Source: CAVOJV01 sp963696325
GTDB taxonomy: Bacteria; Pseudomonadota; Gammaproteobacteria; Competibacterales; Competibacteraceae
NCBI GenBank assembly: GCA_963696325.1
Contig: CAVOJV010000031.1
Span: forward strand, 62,001-126,000
Direction: 5' to 3'
DNA: 64,000 nt
Of the stretch, positions 22,499-32,284 are shown piece by piece. Numbering within the stretch: the stretch's first letter is position 1; every line of letters begins with the position of its first letter. Position numbers and translations under genes: made by a program. Under the pieces are notes generated by a model that was not told the DNA's origin, did not search any database, and was given only the letters and a program-made list of their open reading frames with translations.

Positions 22499-22908
22499 GC
22501 GTAGGGGTACTTCTGGTAACCTACAATCATATTGGCGATGAATTACTCAAGGCTGCGATATTTACGCTGAACGGTTGCCCCCTGAACGCCCGCGCACTCC
22601 GTATCGGTAACACTCAAGACCCGGAAGGTCTGGTCGCCCAAGCCCGCGCCCTGGTTGCCGAGTTGAACTCCGGAGCCGGAGTCCTGGTACTGACCGATAT
22701 GTACGGATCGACGCCCAGCAACGTCGCTACCAAATTGTTGGACGATGAGTCCGTTATCGTGGTGGCGGGCGTGAGCCTGCCTATGCTGATTCGAGTTCTA
22801 AATTATGCCACTCTGAGCTTGCCGGAACTGGCTAAAAAGGCTGTTAGTGGCGGCTGCCGTGGAATCGTTATGTCCACCCAATATAAGCGGGGTAGCCTGG
22901 GGTGCTGA
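22495..22908 (+). CDS. Mannose-family PTS EIIA-like protein with Tyr at the active-site position
   Basis: A 137-residue EIIA of the mannose/sorbose family, soluble and stand-alone, between rapZ and HPr. The fold is evident from GVLLVTYNHIGDELL, VLVLTDMYGSTPSN and AGVSLPMLIRVL. In this family the phosphorylated histidine follows a small hydrophobic strand (xxTHG in E. coli ManX, His10). Here residue 10 is Tyr (codon TAC at 22522-22524), and a His appears two residues later. Either the site has shifted or the protein is not phosphorylated in the usual way. No EIIB, EIIC or EIID is nearby, so a regulatory role is inferred. Confidence 0.85.
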   Translation: MSVGVLLVTYNHIGDELLKAAIFTLNGCPLNARALRIGNTQDPEGLVAQARALVAELNSGAGVLVLTDMYGSTPSNVATKLLDDESVIVVAGVSLPMLIRVLNYATLSLPELAKKAVSGGCRGIVMSTQYKRGSLGC

Positions 22909-23171
22909 GGCGAGAAGTCATGATCATCAACAGGCTTGGGTTGCATGCGAGGGCGGCCGCCAAGTTTGTTACTCTTGCTTCCACGTTCGCAGCCGATGTC
23001 CGACTGCTGCGCGACAACCGTCAAGTCAACGGCAAGAGCATCATGGGCGTGATGATGTTGGCAGCGGCCAAAGGGACGCGCCTGGAAATCCAGGCTACCG
23101 GCGAGGACGCACAGCGGGCGTTGGACCGCCTCGCAGAACTCATTCAACAGCGCTTCGGTGAAGACGAGTAA
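22902..23171 (+). CDS. ptsH: Phosphocarrier protein HPr
   Basis: An 89-residue HPr that accepts phosphate from EI on His15 (RLGLHARAA) and can be phosphorylated by HprK on Ser46 (NGKSIMGVM). Both residues are present. It overlaps the EIIA gene by 7 bp and ends six bases before ptsI. The start at 22902 puts the catalytic residues at their canonical numbers. Confidence 0.96.
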   Translation: MLRREVMIINRLGLHARAAAKFVTLASTFAADVRLLRDNRQVNGKSIMGVMMLAAAKGTRLEIQATGEDAQRALDRLAELIQQRFGEDE

Positions 23172-23177
23172 AGGTCC

Positions 23178-24908
23178 ATGCCGCTCTCTTTGCACGGTGT
23201 CGGCGTTTCGCGAGGTTACGCCATCGGCAAGACCTCCATACTCCAGCGCAACCAACCAGAGGTCAGCGAATACCTCATCCCAGAGACGATCGTCGAGGAC
23301 GAAGTCCAGCGTTTTCTGGATGGCCTGGCTACCGCCAAACAGCAGATCAAGGATATCCGCGCGCGCCTTCCCGCTATGTTGCCAGCCGATATCACCGCTT
23401 TCTTCGATACCCATCTGCTGATGCTGGAAGATTCCGCCCTGACCAAGGCACCCATTGCACTGATCCGCACCCAGCGCTGCAACGCCGAGTGGGCGTTGAA
23501 AATCCAGCGCGATCTGGTGGTGCAGGTATTCGATGAAATGGATGATCCCTACCTGCGCGCCCGCAAAGACGATATCGACCAGGTCGTGAGGCGCATTCAG
23601 CGCATCCTGCTGGCTGATGACACGGGCTACGCCGACGTCGCCTCCAGCCGGTTGGAGGGGCGCATCATCGTCGCCGACGACCTCACTCCGGCCGACACTA
23701 TCCTACTCCAGCACCAGGGCGTGCTGGCTTTCATCACGGAGCATGGCGGGCCGCTGTCACATACCGCCATCCTGGCCCGGAGCCTTGGCATACCGGCCAT
23801 CGTGGGCGTGCGTAATGCCCGTCGCTATTTGAGCGATGATGAATTGATCATCGTCGATGGCCAGCAAGGCGTGGTCATTGCCGGACTCGACGAAGCCATT
23901 CTTGAACATTACCGCTGGAAGCAGCGGGAAGAACACCGCCAGCGCCAGGAGCTGATCAAACTCAAGGAACAGCCCGCCATTACCCGTGATGGCGTGCAGA
24001 TCACGCTACACGCCAACATCGAGTTGCCAGAGGACGCGGCTTTGGTGCGCCAGGTGGCTGCTGCCGGGGTTGGCCTGTACCGCACCGAGTTCCTCTTCAT
24101 GAACCGTTCCGACCCGCCCGACGAGGAAGAACACCTGGCCTCCTATCTGCACGTCATCAAGACCCTGGAGGGCAAGCCCATCACTATTCGCACCGTCGAT
24201 CTGGGCGCCGACAAGCAGGCAGAGAGCGGCCGCAATACCTGCCCCAATCCAGCCCTGGGCCTGCGCGCCATCCGGCTGTGTCTCAAGGATCTGGACCTGT
24301 TCCGGCCGCAGTTACGGGCTATCCTGCGGGCCTCGGTATTTGGGTCGGTGCGCATGATGATCCCCATGCTTTCCAACACCCAGGAGCTGTTCCAGGTGCT
24401 GCGTCTGGTGGAGGAAACCAAACGGGAACTGCGCGAGCGTGGACAGCGCTTCGCCGAAAACATGTCCGTGGGTGCCATGATCGAGGTACCCGCCGCTGCC
24501 ATCTGCGCCTCTTATTTCGCCCGTTACCTGAATTTTCTCTCCATTGGCACCAACGACCTTATCCAATATACCCTGGCCATCGATCGCATCGACGATGAGG
24601 TCAATTATCTCTACGATCCCCTGCACCCGGCGGTGTTGCACTTGATCCACATGACCATCCAAGCCGGGCAAAAGGCTGCTATACCCGTGAGCATGTGTGG
24701 TGAAATGGCGGGCGATCCCCGCTATACACGGCTGTTACTAGGTCTGGGACTGACCCAGTTCAGCATGCATCCGGCCAATATCCTGGAAGTCAAACGGGTG
24801 GTCAATGCCAGTCACTTGGGGGAACTCACGAAGACAGTTAAACGCATTCTCCAGACGTCCGACATCAACAGGCTCAACCAACTGTTGCTCAGTATCACTC
24901 AGGAATAG
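23178..24908 (+). CDS. ptsI: PTS enzyme I (phosphoenolpyruvate-protein phosphotransferase)
   Basis: A 576-residue EI that takes phosphate from PEP and passes it to HPr. The phosphorylated histidine lies in GGPLSHTAILARSLGIPAIVG, and the PEP-binding barrel shows YRTEFLFMNR, the Arg of IRTVDLGADKQ, and the C-terminal catalytic Cys in VSMCGEMAGDP. It lacks the GAF domain of PtsP. Last gene of the rpoN-to-ptsI series. Confidence 0.96.
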   Translation: MPLSLHGVGVSRGYAIGKTSILQRNQPEVSEYLIPETIVEDEVQRFLDGLATAKQQIKDIRARLPAMLPADITAFFDTHLLMLEDSALTKAPIALIRTQRCNAEWALKIQRDLVVQVFDEMDDPYLRARKDDIDQVVRRIQRILLADDTGYADVASSRLEGRIIVADDLTPADTILLQHQGVLAFITEHGGPLSHTAILARSLGIPAIVGVRNARRYLSDDELIIVDGQQGVVIAGLDEAILEHYRWKQREEHRQRQELIKLKEQPAITRDGVQITLHANIELPEDAALVRQVAAAGVGLYRTEFLFMNRSDPPDEEEHLASYLHVIKTLEGKPITIRTVDLGADKQAESGRNTCPNPALGLRAIRLCLKDLDLFRPQLRAILRASVFGSVRMMIPMLSNTQELFQVLRLVEETKRELRERGQRFAENMSVGAMIEVPAAAICASYFARYLNFLSIGTNDLIQYTLAIDRIDDEVNYLYDPLHPAVLHLIHMTIQAGQKAAIPVSMCGEMAGDPRYTRLLLGLGLTQFSMHPANILEVKRVVNASHLGELTKTVKRILQTSDINRLNQLLLSITQE

Positions 24909-25005
24909 GCCAGATCCGCGATAGACCCGCACGCTGTTCCCGGCTAAACTCCCATCCCTCCTGAACCGGCGCCCCGCCGGGCTATGCCAACCACGGAGGT
25001 TTGTC

Positions 25006-26355
25006 ATGGCTGACGCCGAATCACGTCCTACCTACCTGCTGCGTCTACGGCGGGCACTGGAAAGGGGCACCTTCCAGAACGTGCGGCGCATGCTTAGAGC
25101 CCTGCATCCGGCCGAAATCGCCGATTTGCTGCAATCGCTGCCGCCGCATGAACGCAAGATCGCCTGGGAACTCGTCGACCCTGAAAACGATGGCGAGGTC
25201 TTGCTGCGCGTCAACGACGAGGTCCGCGCCGGTCTGCTGCGGGACATGGACAAGGAGGAATTGCTGGCTGCCATGGAGGGGCTGGACCTGGATGACTTGG
25301 CGGATCTGTTGCAGGAGCTGCCAGAAGCGGTCAGCCGGGAACTGTTGCGCTCCATGGACCTGCAGAACCGTCAGCGCCTGGAGACGGTGCTCTCCTATCC
25401 CGAGGACAGCGCCGGCGGCCTGATGAATACCGATCTGATCACGGTACGACCCGACGTGAGCCTGGACGTGGTGCTGCGTTATCTGCGCCTGCGTGGCGCC
25501 ATTCCGGAACAGACCGACAAGCTGTTCATCGTCGACCGCAGCGACGGTTATCTGGGCATTCTGCCCTTGGGACATTTACTCACCTGCGATCCGGATCTCA
25601 CCGTCGCCGACGTCATGGAACGCGATTTCGAGGGTATTCCAGTCAACCTGCCGGCCGAAGAGGTAACCAAACGCTTCGAGCAGCTTGACCTTATATCAGC
25701 GCCGGTAGTCGATGCCGAGGGCAAACTCCTGGGACGCATCACCATCGATGACGTGGTGGACGTGATCCGCGACGAGGCCGAACACTCCATCATGAGCATG
25801 GCCGGTCTGGACGAGAAAGAGGACATGTTCGCCCCGGTGGTCATTAGCACACGTCGCCGCGCGATGTGGCTGGGCATCAATCTGGTCACCGCCTTCATGG
25901 CCGCCTGGGTTATTGGCCAGTTCGAAGCCACCTTGCAAAGGATCGTGGCCCTGGCCGTGCTCATGCCCATCGTAGCCAGCATGGGCGGTATCGCCGGCAC
26001 CCAGACGCTGACCCTGGTCATCCGCGGCATGGCGCTGGGCCACGTGGAGCGCGGCAATACCCGCTGGTTACTGTTCAAGGAACTGGCCATCGGGGGCCTG
26101 AATGGATTGCTGTGGGCGGTCGTGGTAGCCGGCCTTGCCATCACCTGGTTCGGCAACCTGGAAATCGGTGGCATCATCGGCGTTGCCATTTTAGTCAACC
26201 TGCTGTGTGCCGCCCTGGCCGGCGTTGCCATACCGTTGTTAATGCGCCGTGTTGGCATAGACCCGGCCATCGCCGGCAGCGTGGTGCTCACCACGGTGAC
26301 GGATATCACGGGGTTCTTTGTCTTTCTGGGTCTGGCCACTGTATTGCTTATATAA
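25006..26355 (+). CDS. mgtE: Magnesium transporter MgtE
   Basis: A 449-residue Mg2+ channel. It has an N-terminal acidic superhelical domain (LHPAEIADLLQSLPPHERKI), a tandem CBS module (about residues 130-255), a plug helix and five membrane helices (from about residue 285) with conserved VASMGGIAGTQTLTL. The cytosolic domains sense Mg2+ and close the pore. It follows ptsI by 97 bp, too short for a Mg riboswitch of known type. An MgtC-domain gene follows. Confidence 0.95.
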   Translation: MADAESRPTYLLRLRRALERGTFQNVRRMLRALHPAEIADLLQSLPPHERKIAWELVDPENDGEVLLRVNDEVRAGLLRDMDKEELLAAMEGLDLDDLADLLQELPEAVSRELLRSMDLQNRQRLETVLSYPEDSAGGLMNTDLITVRPDVSLDVVLRYLRLRGAIPEQTDKLFIVDRSDGYLGILPLGHLLTCDPDLTVADVMERDFEGIPVNLPAEEVTKRFEQLDLISAPVVDAEGKLLGRITIDDVVDVIRDEAEHSIMSMAGLDEKEDMFAPVVISTRRRAMWLGINLVTAFMAAWVIGQFEATLQRIVALAVLMPIVASMGGIAGTQTLTLVIRGMALGHVERGNTRWLLFKELAIGGLNGLLWAVVVAGLAITWFGNLEIGGIIGVAILVNLLCAALAGVAIPLLMRRVGIDPAIAGSVVLTTVTDITGFFVFLGLATVLLI

Positions 26356-26400
26356 GCATGCAGTTAAACAAAGTGCTTCCACCCTTTCCCGAGCTCACCC

Positions 26401-27654
26401 ATGGATAACCTCTCCGCCCTCTTCCAACCCTTGGGCCTGTCCCTGCTGCTGGGCCTGTTGGTGGGCTTGCAGCGCGAAGTGACCGACTCCGATTTCGCCG
26501 GTATGCGCAGCTTTGCCCTGACCTCGTTGTTCGGCACCCTCTGTGGTCTGCTGGCTTTGGAATTCGGTGGCTGGGTGATGGTGGCGGGCTTCCTGGGGGT
26601 GATCTCGCTACTCCTGATCGGCAATCTGCCCAAACTCCGCAAGCCTTATGAACAGATCGACTTCGGTGTCACCACCGAGGTAGCCCTGCTGCTCATGTTC
26701 GCGCTCGGCGGCTATCTGGCCTTCGGGCATTGGGAAGTGGCGGTGGTCGTCGGCGGCTTGGTAGCAGTGCTGCTGCACTTCAAACCGGAACTGCACGGCG
26801 TGGCCAGTCGCCTGGGACAGGAAGACCTTAAGGCGATCATGCAGTTCGTGCTGATCACCTTCATTATCCTGCCGGTGCTGCCAAACCAGACTTACGGTCC
26901 GCTCAACGTTTTCAACCCGTTTAAGGCCTGGCTGATGGTGACCCTTATAGTCGGCATCAGCCTGTCTGGCTACCTGGCCTATAAATTTTTAGGCAGCAAG
27001 CCCGGGGTGCTGCTTGGCGGCCTGTTGGGCGGCGCCATTTCCAGCACCGCTACCACCTTCGCCTATGCCCGCCGCGTTCGTTACGAACCCGCGGCGGCAA
27101 CCTTGGCGGCCCTGGTGATTAGTCTGGCCTCCGCCGTGGTATTCCTGCGGGTACTATTGGAAATCGGGTTGGTTGCACCGCTGTTGTTGACGGTAGCCAC
27201 CGTTCCCATCGCCGTGACGTTGTTACTATCCCTGGCGCCGGCTGCCCTGCTCTGGTGGCGGATGCGCCATCACCCCAACGCCATGCCGCCGCAGAAAAAC
27301 CCGACTGAGCTGGGGGCAGCGGTCGGCATGGCCTTGGTGTATGTCGGCATCCTTTTTGTACTCGCCTTCACCAAAACCTATTTCGGCGAACAGGCTATGT
27401 ATCCGGTGGCCGCGGTATCCGGACTCACCGATGTGGACGCCATCACCCTGTCTCTTTCCCGGCTGGTGACCACCGCCAATCTGCGGCCCGATACGGCTTG
27501 GCGGCTGATTCTAACCGCCCTTCTCACCAACCTGATTTTCAAGGCAGGCATGGTAGCGATTTTAGGAGGACGGCGGTTGCTGGGCTATATCACCCTGCTG
27601 TTTGCACCAGCGCTGCTGGGTGGAGGAATGCTGCTCTGGTTATGGCCAGCCTGA
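26401..27654 (+). CDS. MgtC/SapB-DUF4010 membrane protein
   Basis: A 417-residue polytopic membrane protein. The N-terminal half (LGLSLLLGLLVGLQREVTDSDFAGMRSFALTSLFGTLCG) is an MgtC/SapB domain, and the remainder matches the DUF4010 arrangement with repeated hydrophobic segments and GLLGGAISSTATTFAYARR. Function of DUF4010 proteins is unproven. The gene is 45 bp after mgtE, so a role related to Mg2+ or ion homeostasis is plausible but inferred. It converges on tesA with 11 bp between stops. Confidence 0.85.
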   Translation: MDNLSALFQPLGLSLLLGLLVGLQREVTDSDFAGMRSFALTSLFGTLCGLLALEFGGWVMVAGFLGVISLLLIGNLPKLRKPYEQIDFGVTTEVALLLMFALGGYLAFGHWEVAVVVGGLVAVLLHFKPELHGVASRLGQEDLKAIMQFVLITFIILPVLPNQTYGPLNVFNPFKAWLMVTLIVGISLSGYLAYKFLGSKPGVLLGGLLGGAISSTATTFAYARRVRYEPAAATLAALVISLASAVVFLRVLLEIGLVAPLLLTVATVPIAVTLLLSLAPAALLWWRMRHHPNAMPPQKNPTELGAAVGMALVYVGILFVLAFTKTYFGEQAMYPVAAVSGLTDVDAITLSLSRLVTTANLRPDTAWRLILTALLTNLIFKAGMVAILGGRRLLGYITLLFAPALLGGGMLLWLWPA

Positions 27655-27665
27655 TCACTTCGTTG

Positions 27666-28328
27666 CTACCGCGCGGAAAGGCTCGCCCGGGAAACGGGCC
27701 GGGCCAGCAACGGTTCCAATACCGACCATACGTTATCCAGGATACGCGGCTGGGCTTCGGCTCGGGGATGAATACCGTCGCTTTGGATCAAGGCTGGATT
27801 GCCCGCCACCCCCTCGAGGAGAAAGGGAATCAGGGGTAGATCGTAACGCCTGGCCAGTTCACCGTAGAGCGCCTGAAACTTTTCCGTGTAGCGGAGGCCA
27901 TAATTGGGTGGAATACGCATCTCGATCAGAATTGCCTGCGCGCCGGCTTGGCGACACAGTTCGATCATGGCGGCCAGATTGTCCTCCAATACCCCGAGGG
28001 ACAAACCGCGCAGGCCATCGTTGCCGCCCAGTTCCAGGATCACCACGGCGGGCCGGTAGCGTTCCAGGGCGGCGGGCAGACGCGCCAGGCCGCCGCGGCT
28101 GGTGTCGCCGCTGATACTGGCATTCACTATCTGATGGGGCAACCCGGCATCTTTTACGCGCTTTTGCAGCAGGCTCACCCAGCCCTCGGCAAGCGCGATG
28201 CCGTAGCCGGAGCTGAGGCTGTCCCCCAGCACCAGCAGCGTCGGCGCCGCGGCCCAGACCGGCCTTTCCAGCAGGCCGCAGAGTAGCACCAGCAGGATGA
28301 ATAAACGGGGGTGACAGGCTTTCAACAT
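27666..28328 (-). CDS. tesA: Periplasmic acyl-CoA thioesterase / lysophospholipase L1 TesA
   Basis: A SGNH hydrolase of about 220 residues with a signal peptide (RLFILLVLLCGLLERPVWA). Catalytic blocks are GDSLSSGYG (nucleophile Ser), the oxyanion Gly in ISGDTSRGGL, GGND (Asn), and DGIHP (Asp-His dyad). TesA hydrolyses fatty acyl thioesters and lysophospholipids in the periplasm. It is divergent from ybbA, the arrangement found in E. coli. ATG codons at 28328 and 28334 are both possible starts. Confidence 0.93.
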   Translation of the reverse strand: MLKACHPRLFILLVLLCGLLERPVWAAAPTLLVLGDSLSSGYGIALAEGWVSLLQKRVKDAGLPHQIVNASISGDTSRGGLARLPAALERYRPAVVILELGGNDGLRGLSLGVLEDNLAAMIELCRQAGAQAILIEMRIPPNYGLRYTEKFQALYGELARRYDLPLIPFLLEGVAGNPALIQSDGIHPRAEAQPRILDNVWSVLEPLLARPVSRASLSAR

Positions 28329-28364
28329 GGGCATGCAAATACCTACTTGGTTAATGACAGAGCG

Positions 28365-29093
28365 ATGAGCGACAACCCAACAGAACCCATTGTGCAGGTG
28401 AAAAACCTGGGCAAGCAAGTGACCAGTCCCGACGGAGATCTGGTGATCCTCAGCGAGGTGAGCTTCTCCATCGCGCGCGGCGAGAGCGTGGCCGTGTTAG
28501 GCGCCTCGGGGTCCGGCAAGTCCACCCTGCTGGGTCTGCTGGCAGGGCTGGATACCCCAACCACAGGACAGGTATGGCTGGCGGGCGTTGTTCTCAATAG
28601 CCTCGACGAAGACGGCCGCGCTCGGCTGCGGGCTCAGCGGGTCGGCTTCGTGTTCCAGTCCTTTCAGCTCCTGCCAAGCCTGACCGCTCTGGAAAACGTC
28701 ATGCTGCCTCTGGAACTCGCCGGGCATCCCCTGCCTGAAGGCGCCGCCCGTGAGGTTCTGGGGCGCGTTGGTCTGGCGTCCAGGGTTCGCCATTACCCGT
28801 CCCAATTGTCCGGCGGCGAGCAGCAGCGGGTAGCCATCGCTCGCGCCTTTGCCGGCGGCCCCGCGGTGCTGTTCGCCGATGAACCTACCGGCAACCTCGA
28901 TCAGCGTACCGGTCAGCGGATTGTGGAACTGCTGTTCTCCCTGAACCGGGAGCAGGGGACTACTCTGATCATGGTGACGCATGACCCGGAACTGGCCCGC
29001 TACTGCGGTCGCCGCCTGGAATTGGAAGACGGCCACCTGGCGGAAGTAGCGCCACCCAGAACCGCGGCGGCTGTTGCAACCAGCGTGGGTTAA
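28365..29093 (+). CDS. ybbA: ABC transporter ATPase YbbA
   Basis: A 242-residue ATPase of the LolD/MacB-like family: Walker [14 protein letters not shown]-loop [10 protein letters not shown], signature [15 protein letters not shown], Walker [13 protein letters not shown]-loop VTHDPELA. It pairs with the large permease ybbP downstream and lies beside tesA, as in E. coli. The substrate of YbbAP is linked to release of hydrophobic compounds or lipids but is not fixed by this sequence. Confidence 0.92.
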   Translation: MSDNPTEPIVQVKNLGKQVTSPDGDLVILSEVSFSIARGESVAVLGASGSGKSTLLGLLAGLDTPTTGQVWLAGVVLNSLDEDGRARLRAQRVGFVFQSFQLLPSLTALENVMLPLELAGHPLPEGAAREVLGRVGLASRVRHYPSQLSGGEQQRVAIARAFAGGPAVLFADEPTGNLDQRTGQRIVELLFSLNREQGTTLIMVTHDPELARYCGRRLELEDGHLAEVAPPRTAAAVATSVG

Positions 29094-29104
29094 GCGAGAT
29101 CACG

Positions 29105-31618
29105 ATGAATACAAGCTCCACTGTCAAACTGGCCCTACGCGCCCTAAACCGGGATTGGCGAGGCGGGGAATTGCGGGTGTTGGCGGCGGCCCTGGTGATC
29201 GCCGTTGCCAGCGTGGCTGCGGTGGGGTTTTTTGCCGATCGCATCCAGGTGGCCATGGAGCGAAAATCCAGTGAGTTGCTCGGAGCCGACCTGGTCGTCG
29301 TTTCTCCAGATCCAGTGAACCAAGTCCTGACCCAAGAGGCCGCCGGGCGTGGACTGGCAACGACGGCTACCCTGAGCTTGCGCAGCGTAGTGCTAGCGGG
29401 CGAAGAAACGTCGCTGGCCGAGGTCAAGGCAGCCAGCCGCGGCTATCCCCTGCGTGGATCGCTGCAGGTAAGCGAGCGTCCATTCGGCCCGGCCCAGGAA
29501 ACCCGCGCTATCCCTGCGCTGGGCAGTGTCTGGCTGGATGAACGCCTGCTCCAGGCACTCAAATTGACTGTGGGGGGGCGCCTCGAATTGGGGGTCAGCA
29601 CACTAACAGTGGAGAAAGTGCTGGCCTATGAACCGGACCGGGGTGGGGATCTCTTCAGTATCGCTCCGCGCCTGTTGATGAATCTGGCCGACCTGCCGGC
29701 CACGGCATTGGTGCAGCCCGGCAGTCGGGTGGAATATCGACTGCTGGTTAGCGGTGAAACGGCAGCCGTTGAAACCTACCGGGCGTGGGCGCAAACCCGC
29801 CTTGCCCCCGGCGAACAGGTGCAGGGTGTACGCGACGCCCGCCCGGAACTGCGTGTCGCCCTGGAACGGGCGCAACGCTTTCTGGGTCTGGCGGCTCTGA
29901 TCAGCGTCATCCTGGCCGGGGTGGGGATTGCCATCGCCGTGCGCCGTTTCGCTGCCCGCCACTGGGACAGCGTGGCTATCATGCGCTGCGTAGGCGCCAC
30001 CCAGGCTATGGTGCTGCGCCTGTTTGTGTTGGAACTGCTATGGCTTGCCCTGCTGGCCGGCAGCGCGGGCGTCCTCGTGGGCTACGTGGCTCAGGAGGGT
30101 CTGAGCCTTATTCTGGGCACCCTGGCGGAGAATGGTGAATTACCGCTGCCGTCCTGGCGACCGCTGGTGCCAGCTCTGGCCACGGGTTTGCTTACCCTGC
30201 TTGGTTTCGGCTTGCCGCCGCTGCTTAGGCTGCGCGATGTGCCTCCGTTGCGGGTATTACGCCGGGATGTCGGCCCCTTGAATCAACGTGCCCTGATGCT
30301 GTATGGGCCGGCTATTGGAGCCGTAGCGGTTCTGTTACTTTGGCAAGCGGGCGACACCAAACTTGCCATCTATGTATTCGCCGGCGTTCTCGCCACCTTG
30401 TTGGCGCTGAGCGCGGCGGCCTGGGGACTGGTCAAGGGACTTACCCTGCTGCGCGGCCGGGTAGGGGTAGCCTGGCGCTTTGGACTCGCCAACATCTCCC
30501 GGCGCAGTAGCGGCAGCGCAGTACAGGTAGTCGCCCTGGGGTTGGGCATCATGGTCCTGCTGGTGCTGACGCTGGTGCGCAACGACCTGCTGGCCAGTTG
30601 GCGTGCCACCTTGCCGCCAGATGCTCCCAATCACTTCCTCATCAATATCCAGACCGAGGAAGTTCAGGGCGTGCAGAATTTTCTTAAGCAGCAAGGTCTC
30701 GGTGATCATATCCCGTTCTTCCCTATGGTGCGGGGCCGGCTAACGGCCATCAATGAGCGTCCGGTGCACCCTGAAAATTACGACAATGCCCGCGCCCAGC
30801 GCCTCGTGGAGCGGGAGTTCAATCTGTCCTGGGCCGCAACCCTGCAGGATGATAACCGCATCGTCGCCGGCCGCTGGTGGCGCGAGGACAATCACGGCCA
30901 CCCCCAACTCTCCGTTGAGCAGGGATTGGCCAAGGAATTAGGCATTACCCTGAACGATACTCTGCATTTCCAGATCGCCGGCCAATCGATACAGGCTACG
31001 GTGACTAACCTGCGCAGCGTGGAATGGGATTCTTTCCGGGCCAATTTCTTCGTGTTGTTCCCACCGGGCGTGATTGAGGATTACCCGGCCACCTGGATCA
31101 CCAGCTTTCATATCGGCAAGGCCCAAAAACCCCTGCTGGCCGAGTTAGTACGCGCCTATCCCTCGGTGACGGTATTGGATGTGGATGCCATCATGACCAA
31201 GGTTAGGGAGATCATCGACCGGGTGGTGTTGGCTGTGGAGTATGTGTTCCTATTTACCCTGCTGGCTGGGCTGGTGGTGCTCTATGCCGCCATCCAGGCC
31301 ACCCAGGATGAGCGCCTGTTCGAGAGCGCCATCCTGCGTACTCTGGGTGCGAACAAGGGGGTCATCCTCAAAAGCCTGATGGCGGAATTTGCAGTGCTGG
31401 GCCTGCTGGCAGGGCTGCTAGCGGCCCTGGCGGCCACGCTGCTAGGCCACGCACTGGCAACGTATGTATTCGAATTCCCCTATCGGGCCAGCCCTCTGCT
31501 GTGGCTGCTGGGTGGTGGCGCCGGCCTGGTGGGCGTTGGTGCGGCGGGCCTGCTGGGCGCCCGCTCGGTATTGGAGCGGCCACCTTTACAAAGCTTGCGA
31601 GAAGGGCAACAAACGTAA
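29105..31618 (+). CDS. ybbP: FtsX-family ABC permease YbbP
   Basis: An 837-residue integral membrane permease. An N-terminal helix (VLAAALVIAVASVAAVGFFA), two FtsX domains (around residues 260-390 and 700-830) and intervening periplasmic regions give the ten-helix type VII-like layout of YbbP. The C-terminal domain shows the FESAILRTLGANKGVI coupling motif. It starts 11 bp after ybbA, so a YbbAP complex is the clear reading. Confidence 0.9.
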   Translation: MNTSSTVKLALRALNRDWRGGELRVLAAALVIAVASVAAVGFFADRIQVAMERKSSELLGADLVVVSPDPVNQVLTQEAAGRGLATTATLSLRSVVLAGEETSLAEVKAASRGYPLRGSLQVSERPFGPAQETRAIPALGSVWLDERLLQALKLTVGGRLELGVSTLTVEKVLAYEPDRGGDLFSIAPRLLMNLADLPATALVQPGSRVEYRLLVSGETAAVETYRAWAQTRLAPGEQVQGVRDARPELRVALERAQRFLGLAALISVILAGVGIAIAVRRFAARHWDSVAIMRCVGATQAMVLRLFVLELLWLALLAGSAGVLVGYVAQEGLSLILGTLAENGELPLPSWRPLVPALATGLLTLLGFGLPPLLRLRDVPPLRVLRRDVGPLNQRALMLYGPAIGAVAVLLLWQAGDTKLAIYVFAGVLATLLALSAAAWGLVKGLTLLRGRVGVAWRFGLANISRRSSGSAVQVVALGLGIMVLLVLTLVRNDLLASWRATLPPDAPNHFLINIQTEEVQGVQNFLKQQGLGDHIPFFPMVRGRLTAINERPVHPENYDNARAQRLVEREFNLSWAATLQDDNRIVAGRWWREDNHGHPQLSVEQGLAKELGITLNDTLHFQIAGQSIQATVTNLRSVEWDSFRANFFVLFPPGVIEDYPATWITSFHIGKAQKPLLAELVRAYPSVTVLDVDAIMTKVREIIDRVVLAVEYVFLFTLLAGLVVLYAAIQATQDERLFESAILRTLGANKGVILKSLMAEFAVLGLLAGLLAALAATLLGHALATYVFEFPYRASPLLWLLGGGAGLVGVGAAGLLGARSVLERPPLQSLREGQQT

Positions 31619-31627
31619 CAGTAAGCC

Positions 31628-32284
31628 TCAAACTTTCTTCTGAAAGTACAGGAAGTCTTCCATGCCGGCCTTGCGGTCCTTGTTGATGGTCCAGATGTGG
31701 GGGCGTTCGTTGAGCAGCTTTAGATAAGGCTTTATCCCCTTGACAGCGGCAAGGAAATCATTGCCATAAATGATTTTGGTAACCAGGGAAACCACGGGCA
31801 GGTGCGCGAAGGCAGCGCAATCGGCATGGCTGAACTCGCCGCCGGCAATATAAGGTTCGAATCTGGCGAGCTGCGCGAAAGCCTTGACACCCTCTTCAAG
31901 CTGCACTCTGACCTCTTCCTGCAAGGTATCCGAGGCAGTACCGCCATAGAAGGCGGCGGAATGGAGTCGACGGGCCGGCAGTTCAAGGTACAGCTCGATG
32001 AAATGCAGCAATTCGCGGCATTTGGCTGCCTGGAAGGCATTGGATGGATACAGGGGTGGTGTGGGGTAGCGATCCTCAAGGTATTCGAGGATGGCCTGAG
32101 ACTCGCAGATCGCCCCCTCTTCCACCTCGAGAAAAGGCACCTTGCCCATGGGAGAACGCTCAAGCAGGGCTTCATCGCCGGTTGGATAGACGAGTTCCTC
32201 CTCGAAAGGAATGCCCTTTTCCAACAGCGCGAGTTTCACCTTGTTGTAGTAATTGCTCACGTTAAACCCGCAAAGTTTCAACAT
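31628..32284 (-). CDS. Glutathione S-transferase family protein
   Basis: A 218-residue two-domain GST. The thioredoxin-like N-terminal domain has LCGFNVSNYYNKVKLALLEKG with a Ser/Asn-rich catalytic start, MGKVPFLEVEEG (cis-Pro) and ESQAILEYLEDRYP (glutathione gamma-Glu contact). The helical C-terminal domain follows (GGEFSHADCAAFAHLP). Substrate unknown. Convergent with ybbP at 9 bp, and its start overlaps the preceding truncated CMD gene by 7 bp. Confidence 0.85.
   Translation of the reverse strand: MLKLCGFNVSNYYNKVKLALLEKGIPFEEELVYPTGDEALLERSPMGKVPFLEVEEGAICESQAILEYLEDRYPTPPLYPSNAFQAAKCRELLHFIELYLELPARRLHSAAFYGGTASDTLQEEVRVQLEEGVKAFAQLARFEPYIAGGEFSHADCAAFAHLPVVSLVTKIIYGNDFLAAVKGIKPYLKLLNERPHIWTINKDRKAGMEDFLYFQKKV

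Noticed and set aside
24909..25005. Magnesium riboswitch in front of mgtE
   Set aside because: The gap is only 97 bp and I could not draw a credible M-box or mgtA-like fold.
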